In this document: piece by piece, positions 38,161 to 47,387 of the stretch | How the letters are laid out: every line of letters begins with the position of its first letter | How positions within the stretch are numbered: the first letter of the stretch is position 1 | From: Kiloniellaceae bacterium | GTDB lineage: Bacteria; Pseudomonadota; Alphaproteobacteria; Kiloniellales; J153 | NCBI GenBank assembly: GCA_021776115.1 | Contig: JAJFGN010000035.1 | Span: forward strand, 1-64,000 | DNA length: 64,000 nucleotides | Direction of reading: 5' to 3' | Notes under the pieces: model-generated | The model's database searches: none | What the model was told of the DNA's origin: nothing | Seen by the model: only the letters and a program-made list of their open reading frames with translations | Position numbers and translations under genes: made by a program

Positions 38161-38844
38161 CTACAACAACCCCAGGCTCTTGAAGCTGTTATGGCCTGTG
38201 CGTCCGATCACGATGTGATCGTGCACGGCGATACCGAGCTCCGCCGCCGCCGATTGGACTTGGCGGGTAATCGCGATATCCGCTTTCGAGGGGGTCGGGT
38301 CGCCCGAGGGGTGATTGTGCACCATGATCAGGGCGGAGGCGTCCAGCTCCAGGGCCCTCTTCACAACTTCGCGAGGATACACCGGTGTGTGGTTCACAGT
38401 GCCGCGCTGTTGCATTTCGTCGGCGATCAGGCGGTTCTTGGTGTCCAAGAACAGTAAGCGAAATTGTTCGGTTTTCTCGCGTCCGATGGCGATGCGGCAA
38501 TAGGCCAGAACCTGGTTCCAGGAGCTCAGCACAGGGCGGTCGATGATCTCTTCCAGCGCCATGCGGCGGGCCGCCTCGGGGATGATTTTTAGAATCGCGA
38601 TCGAGGTATCGCCGGCGCCGGTCACCGTGGCTAGCTCTCGTGGGCTGGCGCTGAACACGCCTGCCAAGTTGCCAAAGCGAGCGATCAAGGCCTTGGCGAG
38701 AGGTTTCGTATCGCCGCGCGGTCTGGCCCCGAACAGGAGATACTCGAGGATCTCGTGGTCGGCCAGGGACGTCGCGCCCTTATCGAGCAAGCGGCGGCGC
38801 AAGCGCTCCCGGTGACCGTGGTAGTGGGGCTTTATTTGGCCCAT
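38161..38844 (-). CDS. radC: RadC-family JAB-domain protein
   Basis: A 227-residue protein with a short N-terminal helical region (LRRRLLDKGATSLADHEILEYLLFG) and a C-terminal JAMM/MPN metalloprotease-like domain. The metal motif is seen in ALIMVHNHPSGDPTPSKAD, with a preceding Glu in the domain. The old name links it to DNA repair, but this role is not supported for the family and the function is unknown. It converges with metH (27 bp) and follows map on the same strand after 30 bp, so it may share its transcript. Confidence 0.9.
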   Translation of the reverse strand: MGQIKPHYHGHRERLRRRLLDKGATSLADHEILEYLLFGARPRGDTKPLAKALIARFGNLAGVFSASPRELATVTGAGDTSIAILKIIPEAARRMALEEIIDRPVLSSWNQVLAYCRIAIGREKTEQFRLLFLDTKNRLIADEMQQRGTVNHTPVYPREVVKRALELDASALIMVHNHPSGDPTPSKADIAITRQVQSAAAELGIAVHDHIVIGRTGHNSFKSLGLL

Positions 38845-38874
38845 GGGAATGCCGGCGAAGGCCGCCCGGCGCCG

Positions 38875-39702
38875 TCAAGTCCCATAGGGCGGACGGTGCC
38901 AGCCCTTGGGCGAGAGCGTGAATATTTCGAAGCCGTCGGCGGTGACACCGATCGAGTGTTCGAATTGGGCCGAAAGCGAGCGGTCGCGGGTAACTGCGGT
39001 CCAGCCGTCTTCCAGGATCTTCACGTCGAAGCGCCCGGCGTTGATCATTGGCTCGATTGTGAAAAACATGCCTTCTTGCAGCGTCAGGCCTTGGCCCGGG
39101 CGACCGTAATGCAGGACGCTCGGCGCCGAATGGAATATGCGTCCTAGGCCGTGGCCGCAAAAATCCCGAACCACGGAGAAACGCGCGGCTTCCGCAAAGC
39201 TTTGGATTGCGTGCCCGACGTCGCCTAGCGTCGCGCCGGGGCGTACCGCCTCGATCCCGCGCATCATCGCCTCGTAAGTCGTATCCACCAGCCGACGGGC
39301 CTTCACGCTTGTCGCACCAATGAAAAACATGCGGCTGGTGTCGCCGTGCCAACCGTCCAGGATGACGGTCACGTCGATGTTCAAGGTATCGCCGTCGCGC
39401 AGGATTTTCTTGTCGCTCGGGATACCGTGGCAGACCACGTGATTGATCGAGGTGCAGATCGATTTGGGAAAGCCGCGATAGTTGAGGGGCGCCGGTACGG
39501 CCTCGCGTTCGACGATGAAGTCGTGGCACAGGCGGTCGAGCTCTTCCGTGCTTACGCCTGGGGCGACGTGCGGCGTAATGTAATCGAGCGTTTCCGCTGC
39601 CAGATGCCCAGCGCGGCGCATGCCTTCGAAGTCTTGCGCATTGTGGATGACGATGCGGTTGGCCTCGGCATCGAGCTTTTCCGCGGGCAGACCTTGTCCC
39701 AT
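38875..39702 (-). CDS. map: Type I methionine aminopeptidase
   Basis: A 275-residue M24 metalloprotease that removes the initiator Met. The dinuclear-metal ligands are visible: LNIDVTVILDGWHGDTSRMF (two Asp), FCGHGLGRIFHSAP (His), and FFTIEPMI plus FEHSIGVT (Glu). The family is usually about 250-275 residues. It lies between sfsA (20 bp upstream) and radC (30 bp downstream) on one strand, and the three look like a single leftward transcript. Confidence 0.95.
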   Translation of the reverse strand: MGQGLPAEKLDAEANRIVIHNAQDFEGMRRAGHLAAETLDYITPHVAPGVSTEELDRLCHDFIVEREAVPAPLNYRGFPKSICTSINHVVCHGIPSDKKILRDGDTLNIDVTVILDGWHGDTSRMFFIGATSVKARRLVDTTYEAMMRGIEAVRPGATLGDVGHAIQSFAEAARFSVVRDFCGHGLGRIFHSAPSVLHYGRPGQGLTLQEGMFFTIEPMINAGRFDVKILEDGWTAVTRDRSLSAQFEHSIGVTADGFEIFTLSPKGWHRPPYGT

Positions 39703-39722
39703 GACTTGTATGTCCTGTCTTT

Positions 39723-40430
39723 CTAGGTCTGGACCGCGAACGGGAGGCGGCGATCCAGTTCAATGGCGCTGGGGCTTAGGGTGCAACTATAACACAGGAC
39801 CTCGACCCCTTGGGAGAGCGCCATGTGCAAGGCCCTATCGTAGGTGGGGTCTATGTCGGCGGCGATTTCCAGGCGGCTGCAATCGGGTCGCTGTATTAGG
39901 TAAAACATAACCGCCCGGGCCCCGCCTTGGGCCATTTTGGCCAATTCCCCCAGGTGCTTGGTGCCCCGAGCGGTCACGGAATCCGGGAATTCCGCCGCTT
40001 CCGGCTTGCGTTTTAGATGCACGTTCTTGACCTCGACGTAACAGAGCGGCCGTCCTGCGTCTTCCAGCAAGATGTCGATCCGGCTATTCTCGCCATAGCG
40101 AACTTCGCGACGCAGATCCGTGTAACCGGTTAATTCCGGCACCCGGCCAGCCTCGATGGCGGCGGCGACCAAGCCGTTGGGGACGCTGGTGTTGATTCCA
40201 ACCAGGTGTCCGTCGGCGTGTACCAACTCCCAGGAAAATTTGAGCTTTCTGGCTGGATTACGGGCGGGCGATAGCCACACCTCGGCGCCCGGCTCGGCCA
40301 GCCCGATCATCGAGCCTGGATTCGCACAGTGCGCGACCACCGTCTCTCCGGTTTCAAGTTCCACATCGGCCAAAAACCGCTTGTAGCGGCGCAGCAAGCG
40401 GCCGCGCAGAAGGGGATCGGGAAATTCCAT
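39723..40430 (-). CDS. sfsA: SfsA DNA/RNA nuclease-family protein
   Basis: A 235-residue SfsA. The N-terminal OB-like part starts MEFPDPLLRGRLLRRYKRFLADVELETGETVVAHCANPGSM, and the PD-(D/E)XK-type core has DILLEDAGRPLCYVEVKNVHL with the acidic-Lys set. The old name comes from a sugar fermentation phenotype in E. coli; relatives have nuclease activity. It is the first gene of the sfsA-map-radC unit, an order seen in many alphaproteobacteria. Confidence 0.93.
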   Translation of the reverse strand: MEFPDPLLRGRLLRRYKRFLADVELETGETVVAHCANPGSMIGLAEPGAEVWLSPARNPARKLKFSWELVHADGHLVGINTSVPNGLVAAAIEAGRVPELTGYTDLRREVRYGENSRIDILLEDAGRPLCYVEVKNVHLKRKPEAAEFPDSVTARGTKHLGELAKMAQGGARAVMFYLIQRPDCSRLEIAADIDPTYDRALHMALSQGVEVLCYSCTLSPSAIELDRRLPFAVQT

Positions 40431-40587
40431 GGCCTGTAGTTAACGTGCCAATCCCGGACTTTCAATCGTACCTTGAGCTTTGGGTGATGCGGCCATGCTA
40501 AAGGCTTGCAACTTCGGGTTCCACGACGCAGTTTTAGAAGGCCGCGCCGCGGCCGCTTACGGTTTCACGATACCTAGGGCAAGATCC

Positions 40588-41022
40588 TTGACCCGACGCC
40601 AAATCCGACCCCTGAAGGTTCTCCCCATGCTTGCGATAGCCGGATTCGCACTTACGGCCTGCGCGCAAGCTTACCGCCCCAGCGCCGCGCAACCCGCGCC
40701 TGTGGCGGCGCCACCCACCGTCCGTGCGGCCCCAAGCGCGCCGTCCAGCGGCGTCTCCACGCTCGAAAACTCACAATGGGGTAAGCCCGGGGCGACCAAC
40801 GCGCAGTACCGGGCCGACCTCGAATCCTGTTACAACTTCGCGCAGGCTCAGATCGCCCATGACGAGCGCATCGAATCGGATACCGGTGCGGCCTTCGACG
40901 CCTTTCCCAGCGGCATCGGCGTGGCAGAGCTAAAAGGCCGGATGAGCCAGTTCGAGCGTGGCAATCGGCGCGCCAGCCTCTATGGCGAATGCATGCGCGC
41001 CAAAGGCTACAGCCAGAACTGA
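40588..41022 (+). CDS. Small lipoprotein, Pro/Ala-rich linker, unknown function
   Basis: A 144-residue lipoprotein. With the TTG at 40588 the N-terminus is MTRRQIRPLKVLPMLAIAGF, a good positive head and hydrophobic core, ending at the lipobox LTAC. The first in-frame ATG (40627) would leave no positive head, so I prefer the TTG, although its ribosome-binding site is weak. A Pro/Ala-rich linker follows, then a globular part with two cysteines (LESCYNFAQ, YGECMRAKGY) likely to form a disulfide. The ending YGECMRAKGYS recalls small outer-membrane-associated proteins of alphaproteobacteria. Family not recognised. Confidence 0.65.
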   Translation: MTRRQIRPLKVLPMLAIAGFALTACAQAYRPSAAQPAPVAAPPTVRAAPSAPSSGVSTLENSQWGKPGATNAQYRADLESCYNFAQAQIAHDERIESDTGAAFDAFPSGIGVAELKGRMSQFERGNRRASLYGECMRAKGYSQN

Positions 41023-41030
41023 AGCCTGCC

Positions 41031-41807
41031 ATGACGGATAAGCCGGTTACCGCCTGTGTGCTCGTTATCGGCAACGAGATACTCTCTGGGCGCACGCAGG
41101 ACGCCAACCTGTCGTTTCTGGGCCGGCGCCTGAATGAAATCGGCATCCGCCTGACGGAGGCCCGGGTTATTCCGGATATCGAGCCCGTCATCGTGGAAAC
41201 CTTGAACGAGGTGCGGGCGCGCTTCGATTATGTATTCACGACCGGCGGCATCGGTCCCACCCACGATGACATCACCGCCGGTTGCGTCGCCAAGGCTTTT
41301 GGGCATCCCTTGACCCTGAATCCGGAGGCGCGGGCGCGGCTTGAGGCGCATTACCCACCGGGTCAGCTCAACGAAGCCAGACTGCGCATGGCGCATACGC
41401 CGGAGGGCGCGCGGCTGATCGACAATCCGGTCAGCACGGCGCCAGGGTTCCAAGTCGAAAACGTTTTTGTCATGGCCGGTATCCCCGCCATCATGCAAGC
41501 CATGTTCGAGGGAATCGTGCATCGCCTGGTCGGCGGCAAACCGCTGCTCTCGCGCTCTCTCACGATTGCCATCGGGGAAGGAAACATCGCCCAGGACCTC
41601 GGGCGCTTGCAGGATACCTACCCGGACGTCGAAATGGGCAGCTATCCTTTTAACCGCCAGGGCAACATCGGTACCCGCTTGGTCCTGCGCGCAACCGAAC
41701 CGGCACGCCTCGATGCCGCGGCGCGGGAATTGGATGGGATCGTAAAAGCCTTGGGCGGGGCCGGGGAGTGGGACCCGGATCCATCGAAGCCGGGCGGCGC
41801 GGCGTGA
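41031..41807 (+). CDS. CinA-like molybdopterin-binding domain protein
   Basis: A 258-residue protein with a MoaB/Mog-type fold, beginning ACVLVIGNEILSGRTQDANLSFLGRRLNEIG and containing FTTGGIGPTHDDITAG. It is the short form with only the N-terminal competence/damage-inducible CinA domain, lacking the C-terminal nicotinamide mononucleotide deamidase part. The role of this short form is not settled. I start at the ATG at 41031, 8 bp after the lipoprotein gene stop. A small membrane-protein gene overlaps or follows directly. Confidence 0.88.
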   Translation: MTDKPVTACVLVIGNEILSGRTQDANLSFLGRRLNEIGIRLTEARVIPDIEPVIVETLNEVRARFDYVFTTGGIGPTHDDITAGCVAKAFGHPLTLNPEARARLEAHYPPGQLNEARLRMAHTPEGARLIDNPVSTAPGFQVENVFVMAGIPAIMQAMFEGIVHRLVGGKPLLSRSLTIAIGEGNIAQDLGRLQDTYPDVEMGSYPFNRQGNIGTRLVLRATEPARLDAAARELDGIVKALGGAGEWDPDPSKPGGAA

Positions 41808-41839
41808 GCATCCTGCCACGACACGGCGGCCGGAGCGAC

Positions 41840-42073
41840 ATGACCGCGGTGCGGTTCTTGGTCCGGCACCTCACGGTTGGGCTGGGCGCCGCGGTCCTGT
41901 TCGGCGGGTTGCTGATCTTGGCCGACGTGGGTGGCCTGCGCCGCCTGGCCGCCGCCGACGAGAACGGTTGGCTTTATCTCCTGCTGCTGTTCTTCGGCCT
42001 GGCGGTCACCTTCGGCTCGGCCGCTATGGGCGTCAGCGTCATGAACCTGGGCCGCGAGCGCGACGAGCGCTGA
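41840..42073 (+). CDS. Small two-helix membrane protein
   Basis: A 77-residue protein with two hydrophobic segments (LTVGLGAAVLFGGLLILA and WLYLLLLFFGLAVTFGSAAMG). It has a short basic N-terminus and a charged C-terminus, RERDER. The family is not recognised. The start is uncertain: ATG 41840 has a close ggag upstream, while an in-frame GTG at 41804 overlaps the CinA-like stop in a GTGA arrangement that would suggest translational coupling. Confidence 0.6.
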   Translation: MTAVRFLVRHLTVGLGAAVLFGGLLILADVGGLRRLAAADENGWLYLLLLFFGLAVTFGSAAMGVSVMNLGRERDER

Positions 42074-42086
42074 GCGCCCTTTCCAG

Positions 42087-43790
42087 CTACAGGAAATACA
42101 CTAACAGATAGGCCCCGAGCAGTAAGGCAACCCAGAGCACCGTATGGCCGGTCTGCCAGGTTCGGGCCATGATCCCGGCCGGGCCGTGATGACGGTAGAC
42201 CTGCAGGATGAAGCGTTCGAGGCGCCGCTGCGCGCGGGCGGCCGCGCCGCGGCGCATCGCCTCGACGGCATTGCCGAGCCAAAGCAGCAGCACCGGCAAC
42301 GCCTTGCGGTAGATCCAATCGGTGTTGAGATTGGTGGACGGGATCTCTTTAGGATAAAGGCCGGTGCGCACCAGGATCGCGAACGCCAGCATGGCGAACA
42401 GCAGAAGCTGAAGCTGCGACAGCACGTGGCTGACCGTGTAGGGCTGGTAATCAACCGGGAACGGCAGAATCGCGTAGAGCATGTCCGGGTAGACGCCGAT
42501 CGCGACGCTGAGGAAGGCCGCGATCGCCATGGCGATCAGCATGTTGCCCGGCGCCTCCTGGCAGCGCTTACCGCTGTCGTGGGCGAAGAAGGCGAAGTAG
42601 GGGATCTTGATCCCGGAATGTTCCAGCACGCCGGCCGAGGCGAAGACCAGGATCAACCAGGCGACGACGTAACCGCCCTCGGCGGTGGCCGACAGGGTCA
42701 GCGACTTGGCGATGTAGCCGCTGAACAGCGGGAAGGCCGTGATCGAAGCCGCGCCGATGATGCAGAACACGGTTGTGATCGGCATGGAGCGGTAGAGGCC
42801 GCCTAGTTCCGAGGCCTTGATCGTGCCGACCCGGTGCAGGACCGCGCCCATGCTCATGAACAACAGCGACTTGTAGATAATGTGCACGAAGGCGTGGGCG
42901 ACCGCGCCATTCAGCGCCAGTGAGGTGCCGACGCCGATGCCGGCGACCATAAAGCCGACCTGGTTGTTCAGGCTGAAAGCGAGGACGCGGCGAAGGTCGT
43001 TCTCGATCACCGCGAAAAACACCGGGAAGGCGGTCATGACCGCGCCGACGTAAATCAACAGCTCGGTCCCGGCGAAACCACGCGCCAGCACGTAAACCGC
43101 GAGCTTGGTAGTGAAAGCCGATAACACGACGGTGCCGGTCACCGTGGCCTCTGGATAGGCGTCCTGCAGCCAGTTGTGCAGGAACGGAAAGGCCGCCTTA
43201 ATGCCGAAGGCGATCAGGATCAGCCAGCCCGCCAGATCCGTAGTCCCAATATGCTCGAAGGCGATTGAACCGGTCTCCTGGGTCCGCAGGATGATCCCGG
43301 CGAGCAGGATGACGCCGGAGCCGACCTGGATGATCAGGTAACGCATGCCGACCGCGTAGGCCTTGGCCGTGCGCCGCGCCCAGATCAGGAACACCGACGA
43401 GACCGCCGTAATCTCCCAGAAAATGAACAGGGTGATCAGGTCGCCGGCATAGACCGCGCCGATCGCCGCCCCCGCATAAATCGGCGCCGCGACCTGCTGC
43501 ATAGTGTCATTTTCGTGCAGGCTATAGATCGTGTTGTAGAAGCTGGCGATCAGGAAGATCAAGCCAAACACAAAGCTCAGCCTGTCGGCGCGCACGAAGG
43601 TTAGCGTGTAGTCGAAGATCTCGATCTGCCCGTGCAGGCCGTTACTGAGGCCCAGGAGCTGCGCGGCGCCGAGGACCGGCAGGGCAAGCATGAAGAGCTG
43701 GCGCGCCCGGCCGCGGAACAGAGGAATAAGTAAACCGCCGACGATCAGGATCAGGCCGGGGGAGAAGCTAGCGATCATAGTAATCCTCAT
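42087..43790 (-). CDS. Mrp-type antiporter D-like subunit (third copy)
   Basis: A 567-residue membrane protein of the NuoL/M/N-MrpA/D superfamily with about 14 helices plus a C-terminal extension. The proton-conducting core is seen in DLITLFIFWEITAVSSVFLI (essential Glu), AFGIKAAFPFLHNWLQDAYPEATV (Lys), and NNQVGFMVAGIGVG. The C-terminal 120 residues include an amphipathic linker and a final helix LLLGAYLLVYF, longer than in the other two D-type proteins here. It is last in the operon and overlaps the preceding small gene by 23 bp. I infer that it takes the place of the antiporter half of MrpA. Confidence 0.88.
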   Translation of the reverse strand: MRITMIASFSPGLILIVGGLLIPLFRGRARQLFMLALPVLGAAQLLGLSNGLHGQIEIFDYTLTFVRADRLSFVFGLIFLIASFYNTIYSLHENDTMQQVAAPIYAGAAIGAVYAGDLITLFIFWEITAVSSVFLIWARRTAKAYAVGMRYLIIQVGSGVILLAGIILRTQETGSIAFEHIGTTDLAGWLILIAFGIKAAFPFLHNWLQDAYPEATVTGTVVLSAFTTKLAVYVLARGFAGTELLIYVGAVMTAFPVFFAVIENDLRRVLAFSLNNQVGFMVAGIGVGTSLALNGAVAHAFVHIIYKSLLFMSMGAVLHRVGTIKASELGGLYRSMPITTVFCIIGAASITAFPLFSGYIAKSLTLSATAEGGYVVAWLILVFASAGVLEHSGIKIPYFAFFAHDSGKRCQEAPGNMLIAMAIAAFLSVAIGVYPDMLYAILPFPVDYQPYTVSHVLSQLQLLLFAMLAFAILVRTGLYPKEIPSTNLNTDWIYRKALPVLLLWLGNAVEAMRRGAAARAQRRLERFILQVYRHHGPAGIMARTWQTGHTVLWVALLLGAYLLVYFL

Positions 43791-44043
43791 CCCGCATGAT
43801 CAGCTTGCGCAGGCCGATGCCGGCGAACACGATGAATACAAAGGCGACGAAGCCGAAAATGCCGTAGGCCGCCGGGAACTCTTCGAAGGCGAAGGTGCCA
43901 TACCGGGGATAGACGAAATCGGCTAGGACGAGCAGCAGACATAACCCGGCGAGCGCCCAAAACAGGCCGTTTATGGTGCGCCGGCGGTAGAGCCAAGGCG
44001 TCTGCCCACCGTCGCGGTCTCGCTCGTCGCGCGGAGTGCTCAT
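43768..44043 (-). CDS. Small two-helix membrane protein of the antiporter operon
   Basis: A 91-residue protein with a charged head, RRRTINGLFWALAGLCLLLVLADFVYPRYG as the first membrane segment, and GIFGFVAFVFIVFAGIGLRKLI as the second. The tail MRDEDYYDR is acidic. It is not one of the canonical MrpA-G proteins. It lies 10 bp after the second D subunit and overlaps the third by 23 bp, so it is coexpressed with them and probably is an accessory subunit. Similar small proteins occur at this place in some alphaproteobacterial Mrp-like operons. Confidence 0.75.
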   Translation of the reverse strand: MSTPRDERDRDGGQTPWLYRRRTINGLFWALAGLCLLLVLADFVYPRYGTFAFEEFPAAYGIFGFVAFVFIVFAGIGLRKLIMRDEDYYDR

Positions 44044-44053
44044 GGCGCACTCC

Positions 44054-45550
44054 TCATGGTGCTACGATCGGCTCGAGCAGCCGATACAGGGGGGTGGCGA
44101 AGAAGAACAGAAGCACGCAGCCAAGTGCGGTCATGCAGAGTGGCGCGACGCAAAACAGGGGCGCCTCCTGAATCCTCGGCCGGGGCGCGGCCGCCGCGCC
44201 GACCGAGACCGGCTGCGGGGTCGACTGGGGGGCCGGTAGGAAAAAACCGCGCGCGACAATCGGGATTAGGTAGGCCACATTCAAGAGTGAGCTAACCATC
44301 AGCACGGCGATCATGACGACCTGGCTGGCCTCGGCGGCGCCGAGCATCAGGTACCACTTACTCCAAGAGCCACCTAACGGCGGCAAGCCGATGACGCTGA
44401 GTGCGCCGATCAAGAACGCGCCGAAGGTGAATGGCATAACCCGGCCTAGACCGGTCATCTCGCTTATCTCGGTCTTGTGCGTGGCGGTGTAGATGGCTCC
44501 CGCGCAGAAGAACAAGGTGATTTTGCCCATGGCGTGCATGGCGATTTGCATACTGCCGCCGATTACGCTCCAGTCATTGGCGAGTGCCGCGCCGAGCACG
44601 ACGTAGCCGAGTTGGCTGATCGTTGAGTACGCCAATCGAGCTTTGAGGTTGTTCTTGGTCATGGCGACCAGCGAAGCGATCAGGATCGTCGCGGCGGCGA
44701 TATAGGCAAGCCATTGACCGTGCCCGGTGTCGCGCAGCAGGTCCAGGCCGAAGATATAAACGGCGACCTTCATGACCGTGAAGACACCCGCCTTGACTAC
44801 GGCCACTGCATGCAGGAGCGCGCTGACCGGCGTAGGCGCGACCATGGCCGCCGGCAGCCAGCGGTGGAGAGGCATCAGCGCCGCCTTGCCGATACCGTAC
44901 ATATAGAGCAGCAAGAGAATGCCCACGACCGGGCCGGAGGCTTTGCCGCTTAGGATTCCACCGGCGGTAAAGTCCAGCGTGCCGGCGACCTGCCAAGTCC
45001 AAAGTATCGCCAGGAGTTGCAGCCCGATCGAGGTCGACAGCAAAATTCCCAGGTAGGTCCGCCCGCCGCGTTGCGCGTCCTCGTTGCCTTTGTGCGTGAC
45101 CAGCGGATAGGTGCTGAGCGTCAGCACCTCGTAGAACACGAACAGGGTCATCATGTTGCCAGCGAAGGCGATGCCCATGGTGCTGGAAATCGCGATGGCG
45201 AAGCAGACGTAGAAGCGGGTCTGATTCTGCTCATTGTTGGCGCGCATGTAGCCGATGGAATAGACCGAATTGACGATCCAAAGGCCGGAGGCGACCAGGC
45301 CGAAGAGCATACCCAGGGGCTCAACTTCAAAGGCGAGCGGCAGGCCGGGCAGCATTTCAATCAAGGTCGCCTGCGGCCGGCCTCCGCCACTGACCTCCGG
45401 CACCAGGGTCAGGACCACGATGAAAAGCAAACCTGCCGTGCCCAGGGTCATGGCCTCGCGCAGGTTTGGCTGGCGTCCTGTGAGCGCGATCAACACCGCG
45501 CCAACCAAGGGGATGAGAATTGCGAGCAGGATCGCGTTGTCGCCGCTCAT
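44054..45550 (-). CDS. mnhD: Mrp antiporter subunit D-like (second copy)
   Basis: A 498-residue, 14-helix proton-translocating subunit of the NuoN/MrpD type. It has the essential Glu in MMTLFVFYEVLTLSTYPLV, a Lys-bearing helix in GIGKAALMPLHRWLPAAMVAPTPVSALLHAVAVVKAG, and YSTISQLGYVVLGAAL. The HRWLPAAMVAPTPVSALLHAV stretch is the classic signature. It overlaps the first D gene by 4 bp. Relative to the first D copy it is divergent in sequence, which suggests distinct positions in the complex rather than a recent duplication. Confidence 0.93.
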   Translation of the reverse strand: MSGDNAILLAILIPLVGAVLIALTGRQPNLREAMTLGTAGLLFIVVLTLVPEVSGGGRPQATLIEMLPGLPLAFEVEPLGMLFGLVASGLWIVNSVYSIGYMRANNEQNQTRFYVCFAIAISSTMGIAFAGNMMTLFVFYEVLTLSTYPLVTHKGNEDAQRGGRTYLGILLSTSIGLQLLAILWTWQVAGTLDFTAGGILSGKASGPVVGILLLLYMYGIGKAALMPLHRWLPAAMVAPTPVSALLHAVAVVKAGVFTVMKVAVYIFGLDLLRDTGHGQWLAYIAAATILIASLVAMTKNNLKARLAYSTISQLGYVVLGAALANDWSVIGGSMQIAMHAMGKITLFFCAGAIYTATHKTEISEMTGLGRVMPFTFGAFLIGALSVIGLPPLGGSWSKWYLMLGAAEASQVVMIAVLMVSSLLNVAYLIPIVARGFFLPAPQSTPQPVSVGAAAAPRPRIQEAPLFCVAPLCMTALGCVLLFFFATPLYRLLEPIVAP

Positions 45551-47031
45551 CCGGCGACTCCCAACAGGAACCGTGCGGCGGCGCTCGCGACACCGACGTT
45601 AAGTGAGGTTTCGATGCCGAAATAAATACTGGCGCCGATCAGAATCCAGGTCGGGACCAGCATCGACCAGGGTGCCTCTATTCCGCCGGCCGGTGTGCCT
45701 TCTGGCGCCGGGCGCAGGTAGGCGACCTCAACCACCCGCCAGACGTAGATTATCGCGAGCAGGGAGCCGACCAGGATCGCCACCGCGACAAGCCAGTTGT
45801 CCTGCTCGATCGCGGCTTGAACCAGATACCACTTGCTGACGAATCCGGCGGTCAGCGGCACGCCGATCAGACTCAGGCCACCAAGCACGAAACTGAACAT
45901 GGTGAGGGGCATGCGCCGACCCAGGCCGGCCAGATCGTCGAGTTGGCACGATCCAATCCGCAGAACCACACACCCTAGCGCCAGAAACAGGCCGCCCTTT
46001 GTGGCGGCGTGATTAAACAAGTGTACGATGCCCGCGGTCAGGCCGGTCACCGTGTCGAAGCCGATACCGATCATCATGTATCCGATTTGCGCGATGCTGG
46101 AGTAAGCCAGCATGCGTTTCACGTTGCTTTGAAAGATCGCGACCGTGGAACAAACCAGAACCGCGATCACGGCCAGCGGGACGACAAGTCTTTGCAGCGT
46201 GATGTCCTCGGCCGCGAAAGTGGGGCCGAAGATCGTGAAAAAGAATCGCAGCAGAATGTAGATCGAGACCTTGGTTGCCGTGGCGGCCAGGAACGCAGTC
46301 ACCACGGAGGGGGCGTAGGCATAGGCGTTCGGTAGCCAGAAATGCAGCGGGAAGAGAGCCAGCTTGAGTGTCGCTCCAACGGTCAGGAAGGCGAAGGCGG
46401 CTAGAACCGTGCGATTTGCGCCGACGGCGGGGAGGCGCGCGCCCAGATCCGCCATGTTCAAGGTGCCGGTCGCCATATAAAGCAGGCCGATGCCGATGAC
46501 GATAAAGGTCGCCCCGATGGTCCCCATGACCAAGTATTGGAAAGCGGCGGTCAGCGCCCGCCGATCGCGCCCCATGGCGATCAACACGTAGGACGATAGC
46601 GAGGAGATCTCCAGAAATACGAAAAGATTGAACGCATCGCCCGTGATTGCGACGCCGAGCAGGCCCGTGAAGCACAGCAGCAGCGCGGTATAAAACCCAC
46701 CATGTTGGGACTCGGGGATTTCGTGCGCGACGCTGCGCCGCGCGTAAGGCAACACGATCGCGCCAGTCGCGGAGACGATCAGAAGTAAGAAGGCGTTCAA
46801 CACATCGACCCGGTATTCGATGCCCCAAGGCGGGGCCCAGCCGCCGAGTTCATACGAGATCGGGCCGCTCTCAAGGACCTGAGACAACAAGGTCGCGGCG
46901 ATGACCAGCGCCGCCAGGCACACGATCGACGACAAGATCCAGGCCCAGGTGCCCCGGCGCAACAGCAGGCAAAAGGGGGCCGCGACCAGCGGCACCACGA
47001 TCTGCAGTACGGGCAGGTGCGCGGCGATCAT
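45547..47031 (-). CDS. mnhD: Mrp antiporter subunit D-like (first copy)
   Basis: A 494-residue 14-helix D-type subunit. It contains DAFNLFVFLEISSLSSYVLIAMG with the essential Glu, GATLKLALFPLHFWLPNAYAYAPSVVTAFLAATATKV, and YSSIAQIGYMMIGIG. Position directly after the C subunit is where MrpD sits in standard operons, so this is the most likely true MrpD. It overlaps both neighbours by 4 bp (mnhC stop and second D start), showing tight coupling. Confidence 0.93.
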   Translation of the reverse strand: MIAAHLPVLQIVVPLVAAPFCLLLRRGTWAWILSSIVCLAALVIAATLLSQVLESGPISYELGGWAPPWGIEYRVDVLNAFLLLIVSATGAIVLPYARRSVAHEIPESQHGGFYTALLLCFTGLLGVAITGDAFNLFVFLEISSLSSYVLIAMGRDRRALTAAFQYLVMGTIGATFIVIGIGLLYMATGTLNMADLGARLPAVGANRTVLAAFAFLTVGATLKLALFPLHFWLPNAYAYAPSVVTAFLAATATKVSIYILLRFFFTIFGPTFAAEDITLQRLVVPLAVIAVLVCSTVAIFQSNVKRMLAYSSIAQIGYMMIGIGFDTVTGLTAGIVHLFNHAATKGGLFLALGCVVLRIGSCQLDDLAGLGRRMPLTMFSFVLGGLSLIGVPLTAGFVSKWYLVQAAIEQDNWLVAVAILVGSLLAIIYVWRVVEVAYLRPAPEGTPAGGIEAPWSMLVPTWILIGASIYFGIETSLNVGVASAAARFLLGVAG

Positions 47032-47387
47032 GCTGATTCGTCCTTCGCGAAGATCTCGTCTTCCTCGACCGTGCCGTAGGCTTCCTTGATCCGCACGATC
47101 AAGGCCAACCCCAGCGCGGTCGTGGCGATGCCGACGACGATGGCGGTCAGGATCAGGACATGTGGCAACGGGTTCGAATAAATGACGTCGGCACCCTCGA
47201 CTACGATCGGCGCGGTGCCGCCCTCGACCTTGCCCATGGTGATGTAAAGAATGAAGACCGAGGTCTGAAAGATGTTCAGGCCGACGATCTTCTTTACCAG
47301 ATTGCCGCGCGCGATGACGACATAAAAGCCCGTCATCATCAGAACGATGACGATCCAGTAGTTATAGAGGCCTGGGATGTCCATCAT
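47028..47387 (-). CDS. mnhC: Mrp antiporter subunit C (NuoK-like)
   Basis: A 119-residue protein with three membrane helices, homologous to NuoK/MrpC. The middle helix region NLVKKIVGLNIFQTSVFILYI and VLILTAIVVGIATTALGLALIVRI are typical. The C-terminal tail is acidic. It overlaps mnhB by 4 bp upstream and the first D gene by 4 bp downstream. Confidence 0.93.
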   Translation of the reverse strand: MMDIPGLYNYWIVIVLMMTGFYVVIARGNLVKKIVGLNIFQTSVFILYITMGKVEGGTAPIVVEGADVIYSNPLPHVLILTAIVVGIATTALGLALIVRIKEAYGTVEEDEIFAKDESA

